A stretch of 64,000 bases of DNA from Apodospora peruviana (taxonomy: Eukaryota > Ascomycota > Sordariomycetes > Sordariales > Lasiosphaeriaceae): positions 8,990,001 to 9,054,000 of the forward strand of contig JAUEDM010000001.1 of NCBI GenBank assembly GCA_033439685.1. Direction: 5' to 3'. This document shows, piece after piece, positions 10,383 through 22,453 of this stretch (the first letter of the stretch is position 1; each line of letters opens with the position of its first letter). The translations under genes and the position numbers were made by a program. The notes under the pieces are model-generated. The model was not told the DNA's origin. It saw only the letters and a program-made list of their open reading frames with translations, and ran no database searches.

Positions 10383-12060
10383 GGGGGACGACGGGATTCG
10401 AAGATGGCTGCGACGGACTGGGACTAACTGAGACTGTCCTTGATGGTGATGATGGAGGCGATGATGCTGTTACAGTGGTGGTGGTGGTGATCGTCGTCGC
10501 CCATTCGAGTACCAAGGTCCGTGAGAGAAGTGTCTTTTCTTCTAGCAGATCCCAGAAATTGCTGTCGCAGAGGGTGGTTGGCTTGAGTGTCGCGATGGTG
10601 TAGACGAGGTCGTATACTGCCCCTACTGGCAGCGGGTAGTAGTGTATCAAGCTGGGTAGGGTAGACAGCCAGGATTCGAGCCATGTCTTGATCCTGTCCG
10701 TTTTTGTCAATTCAGCAACGTCGCCGATGTGATTCTGCATACGGAGAGCAGCTGTGTTTAGGCTCATTGTTATGAGTGCTGTAGCCGTTGAAATGTTAAA
10801 TGCTTTTTCTTGAGGTCTGATGTTAAGTCGCAAGATGCAGGAAGCTACTCACAGTTGTTTATCAGGATATGCGGTATTTGTCTGGCAATGTCGTCAAGTT
10901 CGCGCCATAATTCTGTTGTTAATGTGTTGGATGGTGTCTCGGCGGAAATGTGACTTGTCAACTGCTGGGTCTTGATGAAGAGAACTAGCATCTCGTCCAG
11001 GATATCATACTCTCCGGCGTCTTGGATCTCGTCGAGACATTGCTGCATGTGAGCGGTGAACTCTGTTGGCTTGAGCTGTCTGAACTGTACGGCGGTGCTG
11101 TATCGTGGGAACAGAAGGTCAGTTAAACCCAATGAAATGCCAATACCAATGATATATAGTGGCTGAACATACCAGGACCGCAGATACCACACGCCAAGAA
11201 GGGCCCTTCTCTCCTCGCCCGACACCTCTCTGTCGCCTCTCTGCCCCAAGCCGAGATCGGCGACGAGAGACTCCGCCAAACACAGGAGACTATTGATTTG
11301 GGTGTGCTGTATGCGATGATATGGGTACCATCCGAGCACCAGCACAATCCCCAAGAGCAGGTCCAGTGAACGCTCACCCCTCAACAACATGTTATCCGCG
11401 ATGTAGGTCATGATCTGTGACATGATGCCTTGCATGGCCTGCGGATTCCTGAAGCTGGCGACCATCCGGATGGCCGTCATGAGGAACGGTTGCGCAGTCC
11501 TGACTGTATCGACTGTGGCGTCTGGGTGGATGACAACAAAGGGGAACTGGGGTATCAACTCGTTGCGGAAGGTCTCAAAAAGCTCCGCGTCCGAGTAGGT
11601 GGGTGCCGGGTACGACGGGGCGAGATTCGAAAGGTAGGCGTCGGGGGCTGTGGAGGGACTGCTTTGGTATGCCGCTGCTGCTGGGCTGCCGGAGGCCAGG
11701 AGCCAAGGTTGATGGCTTGGAGTGCTGGTGTTAGAGTAGTCGGTGAGACTCCTAGGTGGCGAGGGGCTGCTGTCGAAACATGAATCGTCTTCGGACCTTT
11801 GTCGGCTGGGTTGCATGTTAGACACTGGAGTAAGTATTTGCTTCTGTGCAAGGGGGCACTTACAACTTCTTGGGTTGCCTAGGCTTCCTGGGGCGGTGGA
11901 CTTGGTCGGTGCAAGTCTTGAGCAGGCGTTCGCATCTATCGCACTTGGAGCCTGGAGTGTCTGAAGCTTGTCTTGAGCACTTTGCTTTTGCCGACGCACA
12001 CTGGGCGCATGCGGTTCCCCATTTTGTAGTTGGTATTATCGCCTTTGTTCTAGTAGTCAT
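9829..12060 (-). CDS. Zn(II)2Cys6 transcription factor with long polyglutamine tracts
   Basis: Predicted fungal binuclear-cluster DNA-binding regulator, 674 residues from four exons: 12060..11864, 11805..11173, 11097..10853, 10778..9829. The zinc cluster is at residues 18-50 with spacing C-x2-C-x6-C-x11-C-x2-C-x6-C and is followed by the basic linker RPRKPRQPKK. The central region contains the helical middle homology typical of fungal regulators (QFPFVVIHPD, then the MTAIRMVAS region). The second intron (75 bp) is a multiple of three and open, but removing it gives the better-looking YLRSCTAVQFRQ. The C-terminal part holds three Gln runs of about 14, 5 and 33 residues, coded almost purely by CAA, probably a transcription-activation region. 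The exact target pathway is unknown. Exon 4 boundary is well supported by a GTGAGT donor. Confidence 0.85.
10043..10140 (-). repeat. (CAA)n microsatellite coding about 33 glutamines
   Basis: Nearly uninterrupted TTG trinucleotide run on the plus strand, equal to CAA codons in the last exon of the minus-strand Zn2Cys6 gene. The purity suggests recent or ongoing slippage. Confidence 0.95.
10339..10381 (-). repeat. Second (CAA)n tract, about 14 glutamines
   Basis: Shorter pure TTG/CAA run in the same exon, about 200 bp upstream in gene order. Separated from the long tract by a His/Gln/Pro-rich linker. Confidence 0.95.
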
Positions 12061-15000
12061 CTTGCAGTCCGTATATCTGGTTCTGATGGTGCTGAGGGCA
12101 ACTGAGTAATGATCGTGGGTAAGAGGAGAAGTGAGGATATCGTGAACGACCTGGTGATGGTATGGACTTGGTAGATGGCGGCCAGCGCTGTGATGAATGT
12201 GTGTTCGTTGTGAAGACTGAGGAACCAGAATCAGGATCTTTAAAGTTCACTGGGTCTCCTCTGTTCTATTAAGGACCTTTGCTTCTTGCCGCCAAGATTG
12301 TTTCGATGAGCATGGATGGTACTGATACCCAAAAAAGAAACACTAGGGAGAATCAGGAGAACAGCACTATCAATCCCGCCCGTTAGGGTAGGGCTGAGTG
12401 GTCCAAGGTCACCAGACCGGAGTTTGCAGAAGACGGCGACCCCATGGGCCATCCTGTCGGTCGGATGCAGACGCGGAAAAGGGGATGGGGGTTCAGGGGT
12501 ATGTGCAGATTGAGTGTTAACGTTTCCCCTGATGGCCCTGACGGCCTGACCTGCCATCTCGGCCTCACTCTGTGACAAAGTGACGGTCAAAATGCCGGAT
12601 CGGTGACCATGAACCGAATTGACCATACTGCATTTTGCTAGTATTTAGTGAACGGGAGGATCGACCACTCTGTAGCTATTCTTATTCTTAGCTCATGTCT
12701 ACTGCAGATAGTCTATCTTGGCGAACAGCTGTGGTGCAGTGTATTCCCTGCAGGTTTTTAGTCTGGTCCGAAATAAAGACCAGCAGACCGCTAAAACCGG
12801 CCCCGATTTTATTCGGATCCATGTAGGAATTTTCGGTTCTCTAGTCTTGCACCTGGCGACCTGCCGTAGCAATGTGGCACAACCAGAACGGGGACTTTGC
12901 TTCCAAGTAGGCTATTTGGCACCAGAGCATTAATTATGTAAGAAGTGAGGTAATTACAGAGTGTATCTAACGGACGTCTTGCCGAGTTTAGTAAAGACTT
13001 GCTGCTTGGCATCAATCCTTCATGCCACGAAGACTGACAGGTGTTGAGGTGTTTTCGCTCCAACACGACAAGGTTCCATGGACGTTCCATTGCGACATGA
13101 GCACTCAGCCCTAGACTTACAAAAGGACCACGTCTTACTAGAGAATATGGAACCAAGGACCAATAAGAGTTGAGAACAGACAGGCGAGAATCCTACCCAA
13201 CAAGGGACTCTTTCCAGCCCTGCTACGCCTCACGGTGCCGCTACCGATGGACCTTGATGCCGGGGCTCACAAGAGGGAGCCACGGCTCCTCTACCCTTTT
13301 CGGGTAAACACCGTGATAGGTGAAGGTGGTTCATGACCAAATGAGTTTCCACAGCAAAGTTCTAAGCAAAGCAACTCGATCCCTTCCCACCATCGAAGCT
13401 TTATGTCATGGCGGCTAAAGACCAGTTCAGTCTGCCTTACGATGCAGCTACTACTAGGCGCGACACCCCTGAGCATGCCACGTCTAGTGAGCCGTGTGAG
13501 CCGAGTAAGGTATGTTTAAATTTCAAAATATTCCGTACTGCACCGCAAATCGACGATCTGCCTCCTTCGCAGCTCAGATGGGCGTTGTGGACCCTATTCC
13601 CAGATACGCGTACAATGAGCACAACCAGGGTCTGTGCTGCGTAGTCTGGAACTAACCTTTTGTTATGTAAGAAGACCATTATAAGCTAGTACCCGGAACA
13701 ACCAAAACCTAAAAAAGGCTTACCTACCTGAAGAGGTAGCTGCGAGCAACCCGCGGGACGAGACAGGCAGGTTTCGCTTTGGTTCGCGTGAGGGAATAGC
13801 ATGGCGTGGCTGGGTAGCCGCCGCCACAACAGTGAACACCAGAGTGCTGTACCTACGGAGTACACTAGTTCTTGTTAGATTTCCACTAAGATCTCGACTG
13901 ACCCGGATCTCGGTGATCGCTGCAGGCCGAGTCTTGTGGCTTGGTCGCGTCACGCAGGTATTATTTACAGCTAGCAAGAGACTTGACGGTCCCCATCAAC
14001 CTAACCAATGTCGGAGACAAGTTGCGAGCCGCCTTACCAACATCTAATAATTAGCTGCGAACAAACCTTCCGCAGTGACGGAAACGGGCCGCATCATCGC
14101 CAACCCGGAGAACGGTCGGTCTTCTGCGGGCCGCAGGCGAAATGTCCGTCAATCGACGACTGCCGGCCAGGTTGCAGAAACGGCCATCGGTTAGCTAATT
14201 ACCAAAGAGAAGGATCAATAACACATCCCACACATACCTTCTGGATTATTTTTTTCGAGGTCTAAAGAATGGGCGACCTATCTTTCCACCCAAATATCGA
14301 TTAGTCGTTCCCGACAGGTGGGAATAATGATATACCACAGCCCCCGACGCAAAATCCTACGGCATCAACCACTGGTTTGGGTAACACATGTGTGTGTGTG
14401 TGTGTGTGTATCCCCAACATGCAACTCTAAATCAAGGAAAGGATCTTCTGGCATCGCACTAGACCCAAATTCGTCCCAGCTTGTATGTATAAATATCACA
14501 CGCTTCCCACCCACCAACTAACTGCGAACATAAAAGAGTGTGGGAGCAGCCCTACTCCCTCACTAAAAGGTGTGCTAGTGCTGCTGTGCCGCAAGCGTGA
14601 CATTGATGCTTGGGACGAACTGCAGCTTTGACGTGATTGTGCTACAGCGGCCCGAACAAGATCTCGGCTTCGCTTGCATCATGCCGTAAAGATGTTTTAT
14701 TGGTGGACCTAAGCGCTTAACTTGCCTTCCGGACAAAAACCTTGCGATATTTATTTTGGATTAAAGGAGTGCAGGTGGCGATCTCTTCAACCTGCATCAA
14801 TGTCAAAGTAAAGGTGTGCGTGTGTGTTCAGAGCTGGAAATAAATGCAAATCCAAAGTTATTCACTTTTGCAAGGAGTGAGTGAGAACTTGAACGCCACA
14901 TATGCTCCACGAATTCCATTGTCACTGGCCAGCATTAACCGCTGCTCGCCAGCATTGATAGCATTGCATCACTAGCTCGCCATTGGCAGGATATATTTCG

Positions 15001-15384
15001 AATCATGGTTCACTGATGGATGAAACAACTCACGCAATCTTCATTCCTTTATCGACAGTTAGGCGGAATGGAGGTATTTTTGTTATATGGATTCAGAAGC
15101 TGGTTGCATCATATCACGTTTTGGACTGCAGCGACTACCGAATTATTACAGAAGCCTGCATTACCAATAACGGGCATACGGCATAGTGTATTCAAGATTG
15201 GAAATAATAGGTAATCATGCAATTCAACATTCCTTACCCCAAGATTGAAATTTACGAACAACCATCTCTAATTAACCAGAGAGAACTCTGCCCTCAATCC
15301 CGTAATATGATACACCCACCGACACCTCCTTCAATCCCATAATAGCCTCTCTTCATAAACTAATACCAGTAGTACCGCTGTAGC
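12061..15384. other. Gene-poor spacer of 3.3 kb
   Basis: No open frame with a recognisable family or a plausible spliced structure on either strand. It contains the upstream region of the Zn2Cys6 gene (12061 onward), a (TG)n run at 14389-14409 and AT-rich stretches toward 15000-15380 that form the 3' flank of the GNAT gene. No inverted repeats, terminal repeats or transposase remnants were noticed. Confidence 0.5.
14389..14409. repeat. (TG)n dinucleotide repeat
   Basis: About ten TG units in the gene-poor spacer. Confidence 0.9.
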
Positions 15385-16112
15385 CTACCTCTCAGAACCC
15401 GGCGCATGAAGAACCATAGCACTATGCGGCATGCCCATGATATCATACTCAGCAAGCACTTTGAACCCAGTCTTTTCATAAAGCGGCTTGCCTTCCGGGG
15501 TAGCAGTCAGAAATAGATCTCTCCCTTCAGAAGCTGCTTTGTCGACCCCCCAGCGCATGAGCAGTTTCCCGATGCCCCTTCTCTGCTGTTCTGGATCGAC
15601 AGCAATCATCAACAGATCTATTATACCCTTAAATCAGCAACATCCCTCCAACCTTCACTCGGAAAATGATACTCACACCAGCCAGTAGAGGTATCATACC
15701 CCAGCGCCTGCTCCCATTTCTTTGACTCAGAGATAATGATCTCCATTATCTGGGCGGCTGTTTCCGCGTCGAATGTGGGGGGTTTGTATTCTTCGCTCGT
15801 TGGTTCGGCCATCGCCGGCTTTCCCTCATCAGAAGTAGCAGCAGGGGTGTGCGAGCCCGGTTTCTGCCACTGCGCTGCCCCGACGATTGTTTCACCGTCG
15901 ACCGCGACAAAAGTCGGTTGACCTTCACGCATTCTTCGCAGGGCTCGAGACGCGCGCCATTTGATGATGTCTTCTGTGCTGTTGTCCTTGCCGGGAGCGT
16001 AGAGGCGCTCTGGGAAAATGATGGCGTTTGCGGTGGGGAAGCAGGCTGTCATTATCCTTGCCATGGGGAGGATGTCGGCTTCTGTTGCGGTGCGGACTTT
16101 GAGTTCTGGCAT
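15385..16112 (-). CDS. GNAT-family N-acetyltransferase
   Basis: Transfers an acetyl group from acetyl-CoA to an unknown acceptor. Two exons, 16112..15677 and 15617..15385, give 222 residues; the 59-bp intron has donor GTGAGT and acceptor TAATAG, and joining reads GWYLLMIAVDP without a break. The N-terminus carries the usual GNAT start pattern (RTATEADILPMARIM). Motif A is VDPEQQRRGIGKLL, with the Q/R-x-x-G-x-G acetyl-CoA pyrophosphate loop. The C-terminus YEKTGFKVL is motif B. A loop of about 40 Pro/Thr/Glu-rich residues sits between the halves. It resembles the common fungal small-molecule GNATs; no histone-acetyltransferase signature is seen. Confidence 0.9.
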
Positions 16113-17003
16113 TTTTTGAGGAGGTTATGTGATGTTGGTGTTGTTGGTAGTAGTGATGGTGTAGATATTCGTGTTGATGGCCAAAGTGCGGCCGAGGTAA
16201 TTAAGTTTGGTATGGTCGCTGTCCGTGGCAAATAAAATTCGTTGCCGGAATACGTGTTAAAACTGGAGGTAGACTTATTAGGTAGGCGAGGAAGACGTTT
16301 ACGTCTACGTAAGTGGTGATGTAGATGGTTTATTAATCAGGATTTCCTACCAAGATATAGAACTAAATTTTTGCTGACGTATGGAGGATGGATGGATGTC
16401 GGTCTACGAATGAGTGAGTGCGAGTGAGTCATTACGACTGGATCGTTAGTCCGAGGTGTGGCCGCGTGTTCAGCACCACTCAAATACCCAAAGGGGCAGG
16501 AGGATAAGCCAAGTACATACACGGGGTGCTTACCGTGGTTATTTATCCGAATAAAGCACAATGGATCGCAGAGCTGGAAGTAAAAAGAATTGTGTAAACC
16601 AATTCTACCAACGCGGTTGATTATTAGGTGATGTTAATGATACAGAGAAACAAGAAAATATCTTCGACGATCATCAAATGCGCGATATGTCCGCTGTTGT
16701 TTGGGTGGACTGTGATTGGTCTGCTGTGCGTCCGAGTCGCTGATAGTGGTGTGAGGTTGCTGTTCTGCATCCCACAGCGGCACCGGGACTCGTGGATGGT
16801 GTGAGATAATAAACAATAACCAGGAATTCAGTGGTGAGCATCAAACTTGAAAGGTTCAGGTACAATAACAGTGCAATGATATTACGATGCCTACAGGCCT
16901 GTCAACCAAGAGATAGATAGGTACACGAATATATATATATATATATATATACAAAGAAGTAACCAGGTATTATGAATCATCATCACCACAAACAGACAGA
17001 TAA
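16113..17003. other. Intergenic with TA microsatellite
   Basis: Promoter side of the GNAT gene and 3' flank of the P450 gene. A (TA)n run occupies 16929-16951. No gene seen. Confidence 0.6.
16929..16951. repeat. (AT)n dinucleotide repeat
   Basis: Eleven AT units, about 55 bp beyond the stop codon of the P450 gene. Confidence 0.9.
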
Positions 17004-18759
17004 TTAAGCCTTCGTCTTAGCAGGCCACTCCGTCCTTCTCTCAGCCCTAACATACAAATTCAGCGGCCTGATCAACTGAAACTCAGGATCATACTCGATC
17101 GCTTCCACCCCTTCCCTGGTAAACTTGTACCGGTACACCATCTCGGACAACAAGATCTTGACCTCGAGCAACGCAAAGTTAAACCCAATACAACCCCTCG
17201 GGCCAGTTGCAAACGGCATATACGCGCCCCTGTGTCGCTCATTCTTGACCTCATCCGTGTCCCACCGTTCAGGATCAAACCGGAAAGGATCCCGCCAGTG
17301 CTCCGGGTTGGTGTGGATGGCATACAGCGCCGGCACGATCACCGCGTCAGGCGGCAATCTGTACCCCCCAGGCAACACTACATCCGTCTTGGTTGTGCGG
17401 CCAGGCTGGAAGGACGCGTTGTGCAGCCGTTGCGTCTCCTTGACAAACTTGTCGAGATACGGCAGGCCGTGCGCCAGCTCGGGCGTCCACTCCGTCTCTC
17501 CCGAAATATCGTTGTCCACCAGCTCCTGGAGCAACTTATCCTGCGTGCCCGGGTACGTAACGATACAATACAGCAACCACGACAGCAGCGCAGAGGTAGT
17601 CGTATACCCGGCACCAGTAACAACAATCTGGTTCGCCAAGATCAAGCCGTGGGGAAGCTTTTCGCCCTTCTCGTCGACCGCGTTGACCAAATAGTCAGTC
17701 ACGCAGGACGCCTTGGTGGCCGCCTCATTAAGCGGCATGTTGCTGATTCCAGATTTCGGCGCAGCGTCAACAGCCTCGCTGATCTGCTCGTACGTGACCC
17801 TCCTAACCTCCTTGAGGCGCGCAGGATCCCCAAACGGTAAGTGGCGGTACCATTCCCCTCGCGCGGTGACTTTCTTGTTGAGAGACAACATCGTCACGAT
17901 GTTGGTGACCAAAGAATGGAGGGGAGAATCAACGGCCTCAAAGTGCCCGAAATCCATGCCCAGGGAAAACTTGCCCACTGTTTGTGAAGCGAGCTTCACC
18001 ATGTACTGGTACGCGTTCCAGCTCTCACCCCGTGAATCAAGTTCGTCGAACACCGTAAACGCTTTGCGCGCGCACTCTTGCATTAGGGGAGTGTAATGTC
18101 TGACGGCCTTGGGGCCCATCGCCGGCGGCAGGAACTTGTGCGCGAGCCGCCAGTTTTCTGTCTCGGTGTCGCCGATGAAGATGGCCGTGTTGTCTTTTAC
18201 CCCCCACAGCGGGTGGCGCTCGTTGATTTTCTTGGTGAAGTAGGCCGATTCTGCTAGACAGCAGAGTGCTGCGTCGGGGTCGTCGGTCAGGTAGGTCGTC
18301 TTGCCCATGTTGGTGGTCTTGATGACGTGCCCGTATTTTCGGAACAGGCGGTAGTGGTTCCCCAGATGGTCGGGGAAGATCTCGTAGAAAGAACCTACGA
18401 CGGGGAGGCCGGGCGGTCCTTGCGGGTCTTGGACTGGCTTGCCGTCTATGCGGCAGCCTACCGGGCCGGCGTAGGCTGTTGCATCGTGTACAGAGGCGAG
18501 TTCTTTGCCTTCTGCTGTGTGGAAGGTGATGCCTAGAGTTATGGCGAGAATCGTGTTAGTTCAGGGGTGAGTCGGGGGATGCATGATGGTGATCATGGAG
18601 AATGGGTGCCGTACCCAGTGGTTGTGCCACGTGTAGGGCCAGACCAACTGCGCGTTTTAGGTCTTCGATCTTCCACGTGCTGCTGTCCACCGGCACGGGT
18701 CGAGCTGTGGACGGATCGTCTCCGACGAGATAAAAGAGATATGATATTTCTGATGACAT
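17004..18759 (-). CDS. Cytochrome P450 with N-terminal soluble extension
   Basis: Heme-thiolate monooxygenase, 557 residues. Exon 1 is 18759..18615 and exon 2 is 18532..17004; the 82-bp intron (GTACGG donor, CTCTAG acceptor) joins in phase 1. Seen motifs: I-helix TGAGYTTTS (the usual A/G-G-x-D/E-T-T with Tyr in the acidic position), ExxR as KETQR, PERW as DPERW, and the heme loop FATGPRGCIG with the proximal Cys near residue 496. Unusually, there is no N-terminal membrane anchor. Residues 1-86 instead form a polar, mixed alpha/beta-looking extension, followed by the Pro-rich hinge GPPGLPVVG (about 87-95) where the P450 proper begins. The region IFIGDTETENWRLAHKFLPPA recalls soluble-type P450s such as the CYP505/BM3 group, but no fused reductase is present. 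The start is supported by frame continuity and the ATG context. Head-to-head with the b5/b5-reductase gene. Confidence 0.9.
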
Positions 18760-19550
18760 GGTTGTTAAATGTGTGGATGGATGGCTGGATGTGATACACT
18801 CAGCGCAGAACAATATTATGATAGTCTCGACGGAACCAAGATGGAAAATATTGATCAAAACACGTTATATAATATCACTCCCCAACATAACGACTTGAGC
18901 GGCGTCTGTCATTCAGTCGCCTCCCGTCCGGGACCTCTCGGGCCAAGACCGGGGTTCGGCTCGCGTCTCGTCGAATCTTCCTGAGTGCCGAGGATGGTCA
19001 CCCTTGATCCCAGGGGAGACTCATGTTTTTTGCGGAGACCGGATGCCGGATAGCACATGGCATTATAGATCCCTAGCCGTTCCGACCCACCGAGACAAGA
19101 CGACAAGATGACGGCAAACGAGTAGGAGGACCAGAACTACAGGGACACCGGCGAGTTCGGCAAGTTTATTCTGGGTTGTTTCAGGGGCAAGGGGTTGTCT
19201 CCTCCCGGGGACGGGGATGGTGTGGGCTCCGTTGAGTAAAGATCGGCATCGCGACGGAATGTCGAGTCAGTTCGGATACCCAGCATTCTGGGAGCCGGGA
19301 CGCGGGATCAACAACCGCGACCCGACCACGAGATGTTTGGTTGAAAGTAGATAATAGGTCGTCTTGTTCTTCGAGCGCTCGTTGGTGGTGGTGATTTGTT
19401 GTAAAAGAAATTCTTGATTCCTTTGTCAGTTATTTGTTGCACACCCAGTGCCCCCTAATTGTCTCTTGCTTGCACCTCAGTCACTCTCTAAGTTTTTTTG
19501 ACTTCTCACTCCTTTTGCTGAAAATCACCTCAACGAGAACCTAAAAAAAC
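18760..19550. promoter_or_regulatory. Shared divergent promoter region, P450 and b5/b5 reductase
   Basis: The 791 bp between the two ATGs hold no gene. A pyrimidine-rich leader (about 19440-19550) precedes the plus-strand start and a TATA-like ACGTTATATAATATC lies at about 18862-18876. The divergent arrangement allows common control; this is inference. Confidence 0.5.
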
Positions 19551-21171
19551 ATGGCGGCAACCACTTATTCCCTCGCCGACGTGCAAAAGCACAACAAGGC
19601 CGACGATATCTGGCTGGTCCTTCACAACAAAGGTATGTATGCAGCAACCCCCTACTATGTTCGGCAGACTTGACACTTACAACCAAAAATCTCAGTATAC
19701 GACGTCTCCAAATATCTTGAGGACCACCCCGGCGGTGTGGCCATCCTACGGGACGTTGCAGGGAGAGACGCCACCACGGAGTTCGAAGATGTCGGCCACT
19801 CCGAGGAAGCAAACGAGGACCTAGAGAAGCTGTATATCGGTGATCTGGCCGAGGAGGTTAGTCCAACATCCCTTCTCATCGGTGTCTTTCGGCCACTAAC
19901 TCATCACCAAACAAAAGGAACACGCGGAAGCCGTCGAGGTCTACCGGCCCACATTCATTCAAGTCTCCCAAGAAGCAGCCATTTCCGTGCCCAAGTCCAA
20001 AGGCAAAAAGAACAAGAAGTCCGCCGCCAGATACATCCTACCAACAATGGTCGGACTCACCGCCGCGGGTGCCGGAGCTGCATTTGCGTTAAACAGATCC
20101 GGCGTCTGCCCCGCCCACATCAAAGGCCTCGACTGGGTCCTCAAGACGCTCCGCCGCCTCTCCCTCCCTCCCACAACAAGCACCAACACCCAAACAACAC
20201 ACGGTCACACCGGCCTCTTCTGGTGGGGCGTCGGCATCGCCACCGTGGCCAACGTTTCGCTTTCGGTAGTCCTCTCCCTCTGGGCCTGGTCCAAATTCGA
20301 CGTCCAAGAAGAATTCACGCACTACGCCCCAAGACGGTCAGCCAGCCCTGCCCGCACTCTTCCTTATGTCAAGAACCCGCCCGTGGTGGTAAAGTCATCC
20401 ACGCCACCACCACCGAAAGTCCTCGAGCCGCAACAATGGCGCAGCTTCAAGCTCGTGCGCAAAGTTTTGGTGTCGCCAAATGTTTACAAGCTCGTCTTTG
20501 CGCTCCCGCACGCGTCTGACGTTCTTGGACTACCAACCGGCCAACATATCGCGCTGAGGGCAACCATCAACGGCAAACCGGTCAGCCGAAGCTACACGCC
20601 CATCAGCAACAACTCCGATCTCGGGCGGATAGAGCTGCTGATCAAGGTGTACGAAAAAGGTCTCATGACTAAACACCTCGAGGCCATGGCCGTCGGAGAG
20701 TCAATCGAGATTCGCGGCCCTAAAGGAGCGATGCAGTATGTGTCAAACAGCTACGCCAAACACATCGGTATGGTTGCCGGCGGGACAGGGATAACGCCCA
20801 TGTTTCAGCTTATTCGTGCCATCTGCGACGATGAGGACGACAAGACTACCATTAGTCTCCTGTATGCGAATAATACCGAGGAAGATATCTTGCTCAGGGA
20901 CGAGCTGGACGGGTATGTGCAGATGTGTCCGGACAAATTTAAAGTCAAGTATGTGTTGAGCAAACCGCCTGCTGAGGGGTGGGCCGGTGGTGTTGGGTTT
21001 GTTACGCAGGATATGATGAGGGAGTTTCTGCCCAAGGCGGAGGAGGGGACTAAAGTGTTGCTGTGCGGGCCGCCGCCTATGATTAATGCTATGAGCAAGA
21101 ATTTGGTTGGGTTGGGGTTTGACGCGCCTGGGCCGGTGAGTAGAGCTGGTGATCAGGTGTTTTTGTTTTGA
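19551..21171 (+). CDS. Cytochrome b5 / NADH-cytochrome b5 reductase fusion
   Basis: Electron-transfer flavoprotein passing electrons from NADH through FAD to heme. Three exons: 19551..19632, 19696..19856, 19918..21171; 498 residues. The b5 domain is residues 1-78, with heme ligands in HPGG (His38) and GHS (His62). Two hydrophobic segments (about 120-139 and 180-206) anchor it to a membrane. The reductase part (about 240-498) has the FAD motif RSYTPIS (about 305-311), NADH-binding GGTGITP (about 369-375) and CGPPPM (about 464-469). Intron borders (GTATGT, GTTAGT donors; TCTCAG, AAAAG acceptors, CTAAC branch site) are consistent with phases 1 and 0. Fused b5-b5R proteins of this length are known in fungi. 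It may supply electrons to the divergent P450 or to lipid desaturases. Confidence 0.92.
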
Positions 21172-22453
21172 TCACTGCGTTATTGATGGGGAAAAAGGGG
21201 GTCGGTGTTGGCACGGGAAAAGGGGTTTCTGAAGGAAGGTGTTCTAGTTTTGTATGTATATAATTATTACCTATTCATAGCACTCAGTCACGATATCTTA
21301 TTTCCTTTGTACAATCTAGACTACCACACTACCTATTAATGTCTCGTTCCTGCCGATCACCATAATGTGGATGATACTCGATGATAATCTTTAGGGACAT
21401 GGAGCTAGGTGCCGGTTCAAGATCCGGATCTTCAATCACTTCTTTCAAAAAACTATAAAGGTGTCAAATGCCAACGATATTCCTCCACTCAATGTTCATC
21501 ATTTTCCCCGCATCAAGCAATTCAGATTTTCTTAATACCCCAAACCCCCCAAGATGCCGGGTCTCACTCATACCGGCAGTCATGAGAAGACGAGACGCGA
21601 AAGAGAAACAATCCCGAGCAACTCCGAAGCTTGTCATCTAGGTAATCTTGCGGAGCAGACCGGACAACTAAATTTTACCATAATAATCGCGAACGAAGAT
21701 GGAAGTTCGATAAACCCTGCACTACGACCGCGGGATGACGTATCTCATTTTGCCCGAAATGTTCTCCATCACGTTCCGTGTGGATGGCTGGGAAAGGAAG
21801 AAAATGGAGCCCTTGCCAGTTACCGACGAGAACATGACTCGGGCACCGCAATTACGTCGTCTGGCTTGCAGAGACTTTTGATGTTATGAACATTTTTGAA
21901 GTGACAGAAACCAAGTAAAGGATCTCATTTTGCTAATTGTCCATGGACTGACTGACTACCTACCAAGTCTAACACCCGGAAATAAACGAAAAACCTGCAA
22001 GCGCGGACCCTTGACTGGGACCTCCGGCATCTCCAATCCCGCAAGCGGCTCCGCCCCGCCCCCGTGTCAACGGCCCGAGAGTCGACATTGCAGCAGAACG
22101 GCTATCGGATAGATATGGATCCTCGTGAAAAAAGGCGTCTGTTTCAACTTACCAGGATGAACCCCGACACCAAACACAATGCCGAAGTCGTCCGAACAAT
22201 GTGTCTGTCGGATGGGAGGCTCGGAGCACTGGAAAACACGAATCGAATTCCCTACCATTCTAGCAGTTACTGCAGTCGTGCTCATGCCTTTGTGCCGATG
22301 TAGCGAGCCCGATCCGCTATATGAACGTGAAAAGACAGGACGCACGAACTTGTTTACCGTGAATTCACCATACTATTAACTTGTAATATTGTATCCCTTT
22401 TCTAAGTAAACAAACCCCCCTTTTAAACACCACATACACACACACACCAAAAA
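21172..22453. other. Intergenic
   Basis: 3' flank of the reductase gene and promoter side of the dehydrogenase-propeller gene. A 111-codon open frame at 21554-21889 begins after a plausible leader but has no recognisable family and is not called. Confidence 0.5.

Noticed and set aside
9984..10427. Plus-strand open frame with a long valine run
   Set aside because: It is the antisense reading of the CAA/Gln tract of the Zn2Cys6 gene; low complexity, no domain.
12061..15384. Degenerate transposon
   Set aside because: Considered for the gene-poor block, but no terminal repeats, transposase or reverse-transcriptase fragments were visible.
21554..21889. 111-codon open frame with a leader-like upstream sequence
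   Set aside because: No recognisable domain, no signal peptide, no neighbouring exon that extends it.
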